From assembly GCA_025617745.1 (NCBI GenBank), contig CM046854.1, forward strand, positions 61,833,606-61,897,605: DNA of 64,000 nucleotides. Direction: 5' to 3'. This document shows positions 44,440 to 57,339 of the stretch, piece after piece; position 1 is the first letter of the stretch; each line of letters opens with the position of its first letter. The stretch comes from Heliocidaris erythrogramma (taxonomy: Eukaryota; Echinodermata; Echinoidea; Camarodonta; Echinometridae). Under the pieces are notes generated by a model that was not told where the DNA came from, did no database searches, and saw only the letters and a list, made by a program, of their open reading frames with translations. The position numbers and the translations under genes are program-made.

Positions 44440-44691
44440 ATTTGAAGTTGATTCATCGTCATCGCCATCGGGTTCCCGGTTGGTGCACGGGCGACATTTC
44501 CCCGCAGGAACACTGCAGTGTGCAGGGATGACCGTCACTCTTGCAAGGGCACATCGGTCTGCCTGTTTTGTATTAGCACTGCAGCAGCTACATATAGCTT
44601 CCTGAACATTTACAGGCAGTCGGCTCCAAATCTCCCTCCATGTTTAGAATTGAGATATCTGTCGCTAACTCCGAAATACTGAAAGTGTCAT
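44440..44691 (-). pseudogene. Upstream exon of the P2X7-like gene (candidate)
   Basis: Begins MDDTFSISELATDISILNME, then EPTACKCSGSYM, and continues in shifted frames as a Cys-rich segment (CPCKSDGHPCTLQCSCG; AGKCRPCTNREPDGDDDEST), ending at a GTGAGT donor. Cys-rich CxC segments before the P2X7-like domain are seen in related invertebrate proteins. Stops and phase mismatch with the downstream exon indicate it is not intact as read. Confidence 0.4.
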
Positions 44692-44699
44692 CCATAATA

Positions 44700-46050
44700 A
44701 AGATGAAATTGCTTTGTTCTATAGTGTAAATATAATGGCACGGCGTCAGACAGCAGATTGCAGGATACACATAGCGCAAAACATGTATGCGTTCACTATT
44801 CAGTACAACTTACACATATCACAGCGATCTATGCGGATTTTTGCCGAGGAGAAGGGAATTTCGCTGATCCTCAATATACTTTCGACTAGACCTAGTTTCG
44901 TATGCGCAAGAACTATTTTGCAGCATCAGCAAACACAGATTTTTCCCCATTGAAACCGGCGACTGACCGCCTTTAAGTCAGAACGTCTTTGAGGACGATT
45001 GCTCTTCGCTGTATCTAACATGGTCCGGCTGATGTTCCAGCATGCCAAATTGAGTCTAGTTGCACCTTTAGGGGCAGGTGCGAAGCCACTACTCTTTGAA
45101 GTTTTTCTACCGCATGGGAAGATGCCCGTTGGCCGCGGCTAGCCAACTGGGTGGTATGAAGATGAGCTTTGTTAGGCCACCTTTTCTAGGCCTGTCTCCA
45201 TGTGGAGCAAGCAGTGCTGTCCCTAAAGAGGGCTGCTTGGTCATCCAGGATGCTGCCGAACGATGTTGTCATCTTCAGGTCAACTATCAGACGACCAATA
45301 TCCTGAACCGGCATGCGGGATTGGAACTGCGGCTCCCAGTGACATCTTTCACCTACCGTTTCGCCCCTTTCCCATCGCTACAGGGCTTGGAAGAGTTGGG
45401 ATAGTAGGGGTGGGGGACGTGGATTTGTCCCTAGGGCCTGCGCAAGGGCTTTTTTAGGTGAGAGACGGTGCGCGCATACTGTTCCCACCCTTTACACCCG
45501 TGGTTCATCTGTCATAGCCTAGCAAGCTGGGACGGTGACAGCGAGGTCCTCGGGTCGTAGGTTTTATATCAGACTTTCCTTGTCCTAGATGGACTGCCTG
45601 CCAAGGCTGTCGAGCTCCATCTACCCTAATAAGTTACTGTAATTTGACACTTGAGGTGATGATGATTAGGTTTAGGAAACCTTTCGTGGCTAAACTAAAC
45701 TAGGCCTAACCCTAAAGTGAACCTGTGCTTGATCTTATTGCTCTGTTCGCCGGCAGTTTAAGGCACTAGCCCGTGGGCTTGACCAGCCGGCACATTACTC
45801 ACAAGAAGCTCTTATAAGGCCAAGCCTAATCTATACCCCTATCAAGCCACATGAGACATCCCAAACCAAACACGTGACCCACCGAACGCTGTTGTTCGCG
45901 GACAGTAACTGCACGTCGCTGGCTGTACTCGTCTACGGCATTACGGTAGCAGCCTGCCCTAGGGTCCCCAGATCTTGAGATCTTGAGATCTCCCAATGAG
46001 ATCCCCAATAGCGGACTGGCCAGACCTAGCCAGGTATACAATATAGAAAA
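44700..46050. other. GC-richer stretch, no gene recognised
   Basis: Contains ORFs of 70-108 codons on both strands with no domain I recognise. It may be the promoter/5' flank of the P2X7-like gene. A small G-run near 45405 is present. Confidence 0.35.
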
Positions 46051-46054
46051 TTAA

Positions 46055-46699
46055 AGGACAATTAACCCCACGTGATATTCTAGATGCACCTATTGTCTGC
46101 TACGTCTTTCCATGGAGGCTGCCATTTTGTGCATGACACGGATCATTAGGTACCATATGCATTGATAATAGCCTACCTTTACAACAGATACGTCGCTTTG
46201 TTCTGATTGTATTACGATTGTTATTGGCCATGGGCCTAGATAATTGACGACCCATGAGTTCTAATAGCCATCCTGTAAAGCAGATTCCTCGCTTTGTTTT
46301 GGTATTGTTACGATTGTCTCCGTCCTTGACGTCAATTCTCCGTCCTTGACGTATATTTTTTATGAAGTATATCTTTTATGAACAAATTAAGACCTTTTAA
46401 AAAATATATAAAACTAAACTTACATTTCAGAATATGTGACTTTATCTAATATATATTTGTCCTCTAAAAATCAATTACAAGTTAACGATGAAGGAAATTT
46501 TACTTGGGATGAAAAATATGTTCGTGTACACATAAAGTAATGGGAGCCCCCTTATTATTGCTAGCAGACGATAACTTGGCTGGAAAATAGTGATTTATAT
46601 CTATATCCTGTGTTTTTACATGAAATTGCATGTATCAAATAAGAGGCATATACTACACCATTCAAAATAAGCTAATTCATACGCTGAGGTTAATTTCCT
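46055..46699. mobile_element. TTAA-flanked MITE, family A copy 1 (645 bp)
   Basis: TTAA then AGGACAATTAACCCC at the left; GAGGTTAATTTCCT then TTAA at the right. The interior shares GGAGGCTGCCATTTT and CTAGCAGACGATA with copy 2 at 51894-54435. It also contains two diverged 115-bp repeats (GCCTACCTTTACAACAGATACG / GCCATCCTGTAAAGCAGATTCC). Confidence 0.8.
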
Positions 46700-46829
46700 T
46701 TAACATTTTACAATTAACAGGAATTGTGAACGCAGGAGACCGTCATCATGAGCAATTTGCTTGATGTCGATGGCGGCCTCAAAGTAAAAAAGCGACATAG
46801 AACTTAAAAAAAGAAATTGAGAAAAAGAG

Positions 46830-49800
46830 GTCATGAGGAGGTCCAAAGCAAGTGCAAGTGCATTAGCGATAGGGTCAAGATGTATTCATGAGTTGTATTG
46901 ATCAATAATCAGTAAAATATTATAATTTTACATAGATAGTCAATGTGGTGGATTTGAGTATGAAGATATTAAATTACGCTTCAAAGTCGCTTTAAAAGAG
47001 TAAATTGTGGAGCACATTTTAACTGTTGTGGGTAGATTATTCCACAAGTCAGGGCCATGGTGTCTTATTGATTTATGCGTTATTAATAATTTTGGGTTTG
47101 TCAGATGAAAATTTTCTGAAATACGGGTAGGGTATGTGTGAATTGTACTGTTTAGATTTAAAAAAATTGAAATGAGGAAGGAAGATGGTTATTTTTATAT
47201 TTAAACATAAAAACTGCAACTTGAAAAAATATTTAAATCAGTGACCTTCAATGTTTTAAGCTGAAAAAATAGTGGATCAGAATCAAAATACGAAGTGCCC
47301 GCTTTTGTAGGGAAAGAATGGGATTGAGTTTGGTAATACCACAGCTGGCCCAAACAATATTACAATATGTTATATAAGGAAGTATCAATGTGTTATACAA
47401 TAAAAACAGAGTTGTTCGTGGCAAGCTATATTTTAACCTATAAATGATTCCCACACCTCGGGAAATGCATAATATAATATGATTAATGTGATCGTTCCAT
47501 GTTAAATTTTCATCAATTATAACGCCTAGGAACTTAGAACTCTTCTTTTGTTCGACGGAAATATTATCAATCTTAATATTAATAGGAGTATTAGCTTCAT
47601 GGATATTGTGTTTGAAATGCATAAATTGAGTTGTTTGAATATTGAGAGAAAGCTTATTGCACTTAAACCATTTCGAAACTTTGAGTAATTCAATATTTAA
47701 AGTATTTTCCAATGATTTTAGGTTCTTTTGAGAATAAAAAATGTTAGTGTCGTCTGGAAATAAGATGAAGGATAATAATGATGACGTATTAATTACATCG
47801 TTGACATACACTAAAAACAAAAGCGGGCCCAGGATAGATCCCTGGGGGATACCATAGTTAATTAGAAGGGACTGTGAATCAATACCATTAAATGTAACAT
47901 ATTGCTTTCGATTACTTAAATAACTTTTAAACAAAGAAATAGCTGAGCCGCGAACCCCACAAGAATAAAGTTTAGAAAATAATATATCATGATTGAGCGT
48001 GACGAACGCTTTACTAAGGTCTAAAAATATGCCAATAACATGTTCTTTTTTAGCAATGGCGTCTGTGATTTTATCATAAATTTGGACAAGAGCTAGGTCA
48101 GTGGAATGTTTTTTTTCTAAATCCGTATTGGTTCGGATTTAGTACTTTATGGAGGTTTGAAAAACTATATAATCTATTATAAACAATTTTCTCTAAGATT
48201 TTGGATATACTGGGGAGGATAGAAATAGGACGGTAATTGCTGATTTCATGTTGGTCATCCTTTTTAAAAATGGGAGTTACATTGGCTATTTTTAACAAGC
48301 CAGGAAAAATACCTGACTGTAAAGACTGATTAAATATATGTGTTAGTGGGTCAGCAATGAAATGGATTATTTCCTTTAATATTGAAGTACTTATTTTATC
48401 ATGACCTTGGGATATCGAAGCATTTTTTATTTAGTAATATTAATTATTTCATTGGAGTTTGTGGGATTTAAAAAGAGAGATGCCAGAGTCGGTTCTGAAA
48501 AGAATTGCGTATAATGAGCGTTATTTGGAGTAGCAATTTTGGCAGCAAGTTGAGGACCAATATTGGTGAAAAAAGAATTAAAGCAGTCGGCATAGTCATT
48601 AGAATGTACAATTTTGTTACCATTAAAAGTAAAATCATCTTTTGGTAAAGTGTCACTTTTAGTTCCCATAACTTCTTTTATAACTTTCCATGTTGCGCTC
48701 GAGTTGGATTTCACCTTTTGTAATTTGTTTGAAAAGTGTAATTTGCGAGAAAAGCGAATTAACTTTGTTAATTTGTTACGGTATGTTTTATAAACAAGTA
48801 GACTTGTATCCGTGGGGTTATTCAAATGTTGTTTATATAGTCGATTTCTTGTTTTGATTGATTTCAGTATGCCTTTAGTTAACCATGGATTGATAGGTTT
48901 ATTACGTTTACGTTTATTTCTTACTAATGGAATATTTTTACTGTAATAAAATTGTAGCTTTGAATTCAGATTTGCATATGCAATATTCACATCATCTGTA
49001 TTAAGAATATCATTCCATTCTTCCATGGCTAAATCTTGTTTTAACATTTCAATATTGTGAGGAGTCTCTTTCCGATACATAAAATGTTGTAGTGATTTAA
49101 GTCTAAACATTGATTTTTCACAAATAGTGAATATAGGTAAGTGGTCCGATACTTCTGAGCATAACAGTCCTCCAGTTATCTTTTTACAATGTACATTAGA
49201 AAATATATTATCAATTAAAGTTGAGGAGTGTACATTAACTCTGGTGGGATTGTTTATAAAAGAATAAAATCCATATGAATTCATCAGTTGAAGAAACCTA
49301 TTAGAATTGTTGTGATGTAAGAAAAGGAAGTTGATATTAAAATCGCCAAGAAAATATATCTGCTTCTTCTCGTCTGCCAATTTGCTAACACATTGCTCAA
49401 AATTATCATAAAATAGGTCAAACTGAGTATCAGGGGCTCTATATATCAATCCTATAATTAAATTTTTACTTTGGGGATTATCAATCTCAATGAATAGTAC
49501 TTCCGTTTGATCAAATTTGATATCATACCGAATTTTAAAATTCAAATGATCGGCTACATAAAATGCAACGCCACCACCTCTCCTACCTACACGATCAGCT
49601 CTGACCAGAGTATAATTAGGTAAATTGAATAATGGAGGGGAAGTCTGATGTAACCAAGTTTCAGTTACTCCAATTATTGTAAATTTAAAATGATTTAATG
49701 AATTAAGAAGGTTTTGAAAATCATCAAAATTTCTGTTTAAGCTTCTAGCGTTAATATGCAATAATTTAACGTCGTCTAAATTATCCTGAAAAGTATTATT

Positions 49801-49890
49801 GAATTCTGTAGGAGTATAGTATTTACTCTCAACAGGATGTCCATTAACTAGGTTGTTGAAAATGAAGGGATTGTTATTCTTTTCCATCAT
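46830..49890 (-). mobile_element. CR1/L2-like LINE, nearly complete ORF2
   Basis: The minus ORF of 487 codons (48427-49890) has an intact APE endonuclease: LLHINARSLNRNFDD, GVTETWLHQTSP, RRGGGVAFYVADHL, LIYRAPDT, FLGDFNINFL, TLIDNIFSN and SEVSDHLPIF. A one-base shift near 48420 leads to the reverse transcriptase: SGIFPGLLKIANVTPIFKKD, NYRPISILPSISKILEK, LNPNQYGFRKK. A second shift in an A run at about 48112 is followed by DLSKAFVTLNHDIL, LFKSYLSNRKQYV, GIPQGSILGPLLFLVYVND, FPDDTNIFY and FLGVIIDENLTWNDHI. The C-terminal LWNNLPTTVKMCS...FKATLKRNL lies near 47000. Motif changes: AFV for AFD and FPDD for FADD. Confidence 0.88.
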
Positions 49891-50470
49891 GAATTATTGA
49901 CACTTCGTTGAAGGAAATACAGGTAAGGAAATATGGGAAAGTGCCTGTAAGTGCATGTGCTAGTACAAAAAATAATCGGAGTTATCTGTAAAGTGATAAC
50001 ATCCATCATGACCCATATGGACGAGCTTGAACGGAGTCCAACCATTATAAAGAAGAGGAAAAAATGCATGGAGAAAATCAGAAATGTAAGTGCATATCAC
50101 TTGGAAAGCACGGTTTGTAAGCAATGGCATGTGAACATACCCGTAGCGCGTTTGAAAACCCTGAAAGAGAACAAAAAGGGCACTCGTCCTCCCCACCGTC
50201 GCAGCGTCAAGCCACCGGATTCATGAGCTACAAACCACCGCATCTAAAAGAAAAGGCCAAACGCATTGTACATGTAGGACGGACAAGCTCATAGAGCTGG
50301 TCCGTCCAAGCATGAAGTTTGTAACTTCATGGTCAAAATAAATGAAATCGCAATTCGCCCATTAAAAATTATGAGTTTACCGGCGCGTAACGGGAAACTA
50401 AAGGTAGCCGAGCCCGAGGCAGCAAAGAGGACGTATGCCATAAAAATCTGATTACGATACAAAGATGATC
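49891..50470 (-). other. Likely 5' region of the LINE
   Basis: Sequence upstream of the LINE ORF. It contains a hairpin GGACGGACAAGCTC/GAGCTGGTCCGTCC at 50277-50307. No separate gene is recognised. Confidence 0.35.
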
Positions 50471-51889
50471 TGATTAACCGGGGTGATTTACTTACAGCAG
50501 AAATACAATACAGAAAAAGATCTTATGATAGATATTGACATTATGATACCAACTCACTCATATTTCATAGTCATAATGGTTATGCAGTAATGAAATGCAC
50601 TATGTATATATAAACATGCATGAAAATACAAAAAAAAAAACATGCACATTATGTCTATAATTATGCCAACTCTTCAAAGGTGTCAGTAACATAATGCATT
50701 TCGTAGATGTAAATCTATTATTAAACTGTTCATTGGAAAAGTGTGTAATAGTTTTCTAGTAACTCAGATTACCTTTCACTATGGCTTCAAGAATATACTG
50801 TGAGCATAATCAATGAAGTAAAGTTGAGCTTTAATCAAGTATATTGACATCATGCAAGTATGCTATACACAAACAAAATGCATCATTGGATAAAAGGATC
50901 AAAACGATAAATTCGAATTGACAAAAATGGTAAGAATTCGTAAGCGTGAGATCAAGTATTCAGTAATCAGAATAACCAGTATTCAATCAAGAAATCGTAC
51001 ATAAAGTATACAATGTGGTATAAACCCAGTTCCATAATAAATCTACCTTAGCAAATATCTTATTATAGTTTTACAAAAAATGTTAATGTCATTTCTTACA
51101 AGATATCATATTTGGAAAATACTTTAACACAAGTCAGTTTAAATAATCGAATGCTTGTATTTTGTATGAAAATATGGTGATAAAAGAGGTGGTTTTGCAT
51201 GCAATCAATAGGCGCCGTATGAGCAAAGCATGCCCACAGACTGAATATCTATTTAGAAGAAAAACAAATAAGAAAAATTTTGAAAGCGGGAATGATGCTC
51301 GCTTGAGGAAAAAAAAGATGGAGAAATAGACATTTCAACATAACATGTACATCCATCTATCTAGCTCAGAGAGACGTGAAGTTTTATTTCCACCATAAAG
51401 TTTCCTCAATGACACTGAAGCTAAGCCAAGCCATGCAACTTTGGATATTTCCATACCGGGTGCGAATTTGTGCCCTACTTATTCAAATGTAATTCCATCT
51501 GCATGATCCTTGCAAAACCATACTCTTCATACTATAGAAGTGTAGAGAGAGAATTTAACTCTGTTAATCAGCACACAGGTGGAATGAGTTATTGTGTGTC
51601 ATTGGATGAATGATTTAAGTGTGGTGCTGTGAGTGTTACGCAATAAGTATTTTACATATGTTCGCATTTCAAGGTGTATTCAATTTCAAGCCAATTCAGT
51701 CTATAATGGTGGAGAATTTTTCATTGTTGAAATACTCAAATTTTTAATAACAAAGAGAGGGGGGGAAAAAATCTTTGCATATATGAATACACTGGGTTGG
51801 TTACCAGCACTTGAGTGTATATCAAGAGTTTGAGTACATCATGAAACTTGTACATTGAATTTCCTGGTTAACAAAGATAATATGACTGT
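50471..51889. other. Non-coding
   Basis: AT-rich, no gene recognised. An A run lies at 50631-50640. Confidence 0.4.
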
Positions 51890-51893
51890 TTAA

Positions 51894-54435
51894 AGGAGAA
51901 TTAACCCCTAATTACAAATTTACTTATATTGGAAGGTGTAATATATTCCTACTTATTGGCCTAAATCATTTTCTAATAAGATATCAGAAAAGGGTATAAA
52001 TAAAGATATTCCAACGCCCGGTATCGTCTCCTACTCATTTACATGGGGGCTGCCATTTTCTTGCTGATTTGGAGTTGTACATGAACCATTGAGAAATGTT
52101 CCAGTCAAGAAGATATTTTGAATCCGAGACCTAAATTGCTTTTCTTCATTACCTAACATCCCATATGTGACGAAAAATATAAAGTGGGTGTTTACATGTA
52201 TTATATAAATTAAATCTTTATAATGATATTTTTAAATTGTCTGGTTTTGCTTAACAAAAATCTATTTTCTTGGGTTTGTCAAACAGAACAGAACATATTA
52301 TACAGTTAACAACAAAATTATTCATACCCCTTGGAAAATTCTAGTTTTTTGCATTTTTCCTAAAAATGAATGGTTAACTGAATTTAATTGCAAATCACTT
52401 GAATACATTTAGTTATCATCTGCAAATGAATGCTGTTTCTGGTTTCACCTCATTTGCATAATAATAGAAAAGGTGAATTATCCAAACTGGGTGATGTTCA
52501 AAATTATTCATACCCTTGGTGATCTATTGACTTTGTCAATCAGTATGAATCCAGTCCTTGTGATTAATGCTCGTAACACTTTCTTCACACTGTCACAATG
52601 CTTCTGGAGGTCTCTACTGAGATATCAGGCCAATACCTGGTCTCCAATGGCCCAATCTCCTTGAGGATGTTGTCCACACATGCCATCACCTGGTCTTCAG
52701 GGGATTCGATGGATTTAAAGCAGATTTTGTGTTTGCAGGTGGTGTAGTTTTAGACGTCATGAGGATAGGACTATGATATTGATATTTTCGTTAATAATTT
52801 GAAACAAAGCACTCTTCCTGGAGAAACTTCCCTAGAGGCATTCACTGTTGCACTGTCAAGGGAAGGTATTTCCTGATACTTTTGTTCCATTATTATTAAG
52901 AATGTTTAGGGAGGCCATGGTAGTTGTCTAAAGGTTGGATGGTGCCAATTTTATCAGTTTATTCAGTTACACTGATTGACACATTTTTGATATGGACACC
53001 TGCAAGTGGGTACTCTAGTGAAGCTTAAAATACTGATCTTTATGTTCCAGTGCACTGTCAAAGTGGTAGCATTTTGTGCACTGCAGCTGGTAACATGGAG
53101 GGCATATGGTACAAATTTGGTTTACATTCATTTTGATATCAAGGATTGTAGCTTTCATACCAAAGATACAAAGAATATACCATATGAAGATTGATATACA
53201 GTAACAGTCAATGTGGGATGTGTATGGTACTCAAAGGTTACATACTGTTATTCATGGTGACCTGACGTTAGAGTCATGCAATGACTTTAATATCACCAAC
53301 ATGGCCTTCCTGCAGCACTCTGATTAAGAATGGGGCCAATGAATAAAGGTGAACCCTCCCACAGGCAGTGCAAAAGGGAAGGGCTCTTCAGGAATGGTGC
53401 TTTGCTTCATAAGTAGATACAGAATTTTCATTAAAATACATGGAATAAATGACCGAAAATTTCAATATCATAGTCCTGTCATCATGAAGTCGATAACTGC
53501 ATCACCTGTAGGACACGAAATCTAATGAACCCCCTGAAGGTCAGGTGAAGGCATGTGTGGACACATCCTCAAGGAGATTGAGCCATTGGAGAACAGGTAC
53601 TGGCCTGATATCCCAGCAGAGACCCCTCCGGAAGCCTTGTGACGGTGTATTAAAATAAAGTGAATTACAAGCATTAATCATAAGGATCGGATTCATACTG
53701 ATTGACACAGTCAATAAATTACCAAGGGTATGAATAATTTTGAACATCGCCCAGTTTGGATAACTCAGCTTTTCTATTGTTATGCAAATGAGGTGAAACC
53801 GGAAACGGCATTCATTTGCAGATGATAACTAAATGTATTCAAGTGATGTGCAAGTAACTTCATTTAACCATTCATTTTTAGGAAAAATGCAAAAAAATAG
53901 AATTTTCCAAGGGGTATGAATAATTTTGTTGTTAACTGTCATGCAGCATGCATTCTGACTTTTCAAGTCCATTATCCGAAAGCAGGTGAATGCATAGTTT
54001 GCCGCTATAGATGCTCAAGGAAGAAGCATCCATAAAATTTGAATTAATTTGCTCCGTCCCATACGTCACAGTATCGAGAAAATAGATTTCTATTAAGCGA
54101 ATATCGATTTTCAACAGAAATATATAAGGAAATCTTCAGTTTAAAAATAAATTGACATATCTATTCTATATTTTTAATCTCAAATGGGTTTTTAATTTTG
54201 AAAAAGGCAATTGGGAATTTGGATTAAGAAAATCTTCTTGTACACATTAAAACAATGGCAGCCCCATGTACTGCTAGCATACGATACATATTGCTAGCAG
54301 ATGATAAATTTTGCTAAGAAAATCTTGATTCGTATCGATCTCGTATATTTTGACGCGAAGCCATATAGTCTAACAAGTAGGAATAAATAACACCTTTGAA
54401 CACTATCGTCTTTATTTTTTGAGGTTAATTCCCCT
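51894..54435. mobile_element. TTAA-flanked MITE, family A copy 2 with nested element
   Basis: TTAA then AGGAGAATTAACCCC at the left; GAGGTTAATTCCCCT then TTAA at the right. The Tc1-like foldback element at 52303-53938 is inserted inside, leaving about 900 bp of the MITE itself. Confidence 0.8.
52303..53938. mobile_element. Tc1/mariner-like foldback element with long TIRs
   Basis: Begins CAGTTAACAACAAAATTATT and ends AATAATTTTGTTGTTAACTG. TA precedes the left end; the right flank is TC, probably a mutated TA. The arms are inverted copies of about 480 bp (52303-52790 against 53460-53938) around a centre of about 670 bp. The ATTCATACCCC terminal motif is typical of Tc1-like elements. No transposase frame is seen, so it is non-autonomous. 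Confidence 0.8.
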
Positions 54436-54899
54436 TTAACATGACATCAGTTGGGCTTTACAGTGTGGACATATAATTTCAACTAAATCAATATTCAATT
54501 TGGTATTCAATTTGCTTTCCCATAAATTGTACAAGTTGCCGAATACTTAATGATAAATATAAAAGCACAGTAAAATAAATGAGGATTCTTGAAAAATATT
54601 CATGTCTGGTTCAATAACAAAATCACTTCGATAAATAATGTATAATAGGTGGAACTCAGTTTACAAAAGCAATTCTTAATGTGGAATTATGATAATGTCC
54701 TTATCGAAAGAAACAGGTTTGAGTAAATCTCTGACTCTGTAGATATCTAATTAATACATGAGAAGAAGATAAAGAACAAGAAAAAAGACATTTGTAAATG
54801 ATAACAAGAGGGTGAGGGGTTGACACATCACAACAAGTCTTTATGAACACCCCAAACTTAAATGAATTAATTCCAAGACAGCTTATACTTCATAAACTT

Positions 54900-56760
54900 T
54901 GTATAACTCAGTAAAAATAAAATTATTTAAATAAAAATGTGGAGGATGTTACTGAGTATGAATTGTGTTTCTGGTGGCAGTTACTATTAAGAATAAACCA
55001 AATAAATGTATAAGGGGAAAATTGTCATATACCAAAGGATATCGTTTAATTCTTTGTAACTTTGAGATGTTGCTATCATCAATTTTGATTATGATAACAG
55101 CTTGAAAAGTATTTGATATAAAGAAAATAAATAAATGTGCATAAGTTGCAGATTACTGTACCTGTTTGTCAAAATCATGATATGATTACATTGTTTACAA
55201 ATGTCTGTTTTCCTAGTTACTGGTATACAGAACTTTTGTGTCGTTAATTAGTCAAATGAGACTGTATAATGTTACATTCCTTAATAGATAAATAACATAA
55301 AATACATAAATTACAGTGGTGTAGTTTATGCCCAAAAATGAAAATGTAAGAAATTGTTTCCATTTCTGCAGTTCTTGCACATATAAAGCAGTGATCCCAC
55401 TACTACTTTGTTAGAGATAATTCACAGATGAATATTTATAATCATTCAGTCTTTTTTGTGTGGAAAAATCAGACAAAATTAAAAGAATGAAAAGAACAAC
55501 ACTGTTTCATGCATAAGTAGATAATTATGCTTTCAGCGATGTAAAAACAGTGTAAGTCATAAATGATTATCAAAATTGCATGCTTTGTTTGTACCGTCAA
55601 AGATTAAAATAGTATAAAATCATAACATCCTGATCAGCATTTCGGTTGTGCTTTTAAAGATGTAAATGCAGTAAATTCATAACATATTCATTTACAAATT
55701 TAATTTTCGCTTGTTATATCAAAGCTGCAAAGACTGTAAAGTTATCAATCCTAATTGTCAAATTCCACCCTTCGTTTTTGTTCTTTCAAAGATATGAATA
55801 TTGTACATGAAGTCATACATTCTTCAGTAACAGATTTGGTATTTCGATCATGCCTTCAAAGATGTAAAGAGCGTAAGGCCTTTAAATCTTTACAAATTCT
55901 ATGTTTTGCTTGTTCTGTATATCCTACCAAGATGTGTGTTGCGCTTTATTCTATCATGTAATATGAAACCAAATCCTTTTTAAAAACAAATTTGAATGCT
56001 TCGTGATTTCTTTCAAAGATATAAAGATGGTAATCTATACATATTCATAAACAAATATACCAAAGAGTATTGTTTTCCTTTTGGTAACTTCAAAATCTTG
56101 CCATCATTAATTTGGGTTATAATGAATGCTTACAAATTTATGTCGGTATAAAGAAAGTAAATCAATAAGCATCTCTTTGTCATAACCATATTACTTTGTT
56201 TTAAAAATATATGTTGTCTTTAATAGTACTGTCAACAGAACATTTACGTGATAATTAGTCAAATGAGACTGCATAATGTTACAATCCTCAATAGAAAAGC
56301 AAACAACATAAAATACATTACAGTGGTGTAGTTTATGCCACAAAAATGAAAATGTAGGAAGTTGTTTCCATTTCTGCAGTTCTTGCACATATAAGGCAGT
56401 GCCCCATTCTCACTATTAATTTGTAAGAGAAAATTCGCAGATGAATATTTATAATCATGCAGTCTTTTTTGTGTGGAAAAATCAGACAGTAAAAGTAAAA
56501 GAATGAAAAGTACCCTATTTCATGCATAAATAGATTATTAATAAATTATGCTTTCAGCGATGTAAAGACAGTGTAAATCTTAAATGATTATCAAAATTGC
56601 ATGTTTAGTTTTAATGCTTTATTTAAAGATTTAAATAGTATAAAGTCATAAAATGTTCAGCATTTCGATTGTGCTTTTAAAGATGTAAATACAGTGAAGC
56701 TACAACATCTTTATTTAAAGATGTAAAGACCGTAGTCTTTGACACTGACAAATTTCAAAA
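54900..56760. repeat. Tandem duplication of about 1 kb, diverged
   Basis: GTCAAATGAGACTG.ATAATGTTACA is at 55251 and 56258 (offset 1007), and ATACCAAAG at 55029 and 56057. The shared stretch continues with GTGGTGTAGTTTATGCC and CCATTTCTGCAGTTCTTGC. Within it, shorter units with AAAGATGTAAA..AGT recur at intervals of about 80 bp (55540-56720). Confidence 0.75.
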
Positions 56761-57097
56761 AACAAAACAACAAAATCAGACAAGTAAAAAATAGAAAAAA
56801 TAAGAAAGAAAAAGAAAAATTCATATAAGAATAGTAACTTGCTTGTCTCTTTGTCCATGATAATTTTCGGTCATTTTAAGAAACTTGAGGCAGTCACTTT
56901 CACTCCCTGTTGTTTGCTTTCCAACTCTATCAGAATGTTTGATCACTATTTTCTTCGTTTCTCAATCCTCATTTTGTTGTTCGTTCATCATATCAGACTT
57001 TCAAATTACTGAGTTTATCATTTCTCTTTCCTCTATATTATATTAATCATCCCTCATATCAGAATTTCGGATTATCATGTTGATCATTCATCATGTA

Positions 57098-57268
57098 CAA
57101 GGCCGTACGCAGAAATTTTTTCCTGGGGGGGGGGGGGGGGCAAGATGATCGCTTTCAATATTGGATCATTTAAAAGTCTAAAACCCGATTTAAAAAGGTA
57201 TGATTTTGAAATTTCGGGGGGGGGGGGCAACTGCCCCCCCCCCCTGCCCCCCGCTGCGTACGGCCTTG
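57098..57268. mobile_element. hAT-like MITE, 171 bp
   Basis: CAAGGCCGTACGCAG at the left and CTGCGTACGGCCTTG at the right are exact inverted repeats. ATCATGTA is duplicated exactly at 57090-57097 and 57269-57276. An 8-bp duplication is typical of hAT elements. G and C tracts lie inside. Confidence 0.9.
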
Positions 57269-57339
57269 ATCATGTAGCTTCCATGTTGTGGTACCTTTTT
57301 CTTTCCATTCCAAAATTACTTTCACACCTCGTAGCTTGA

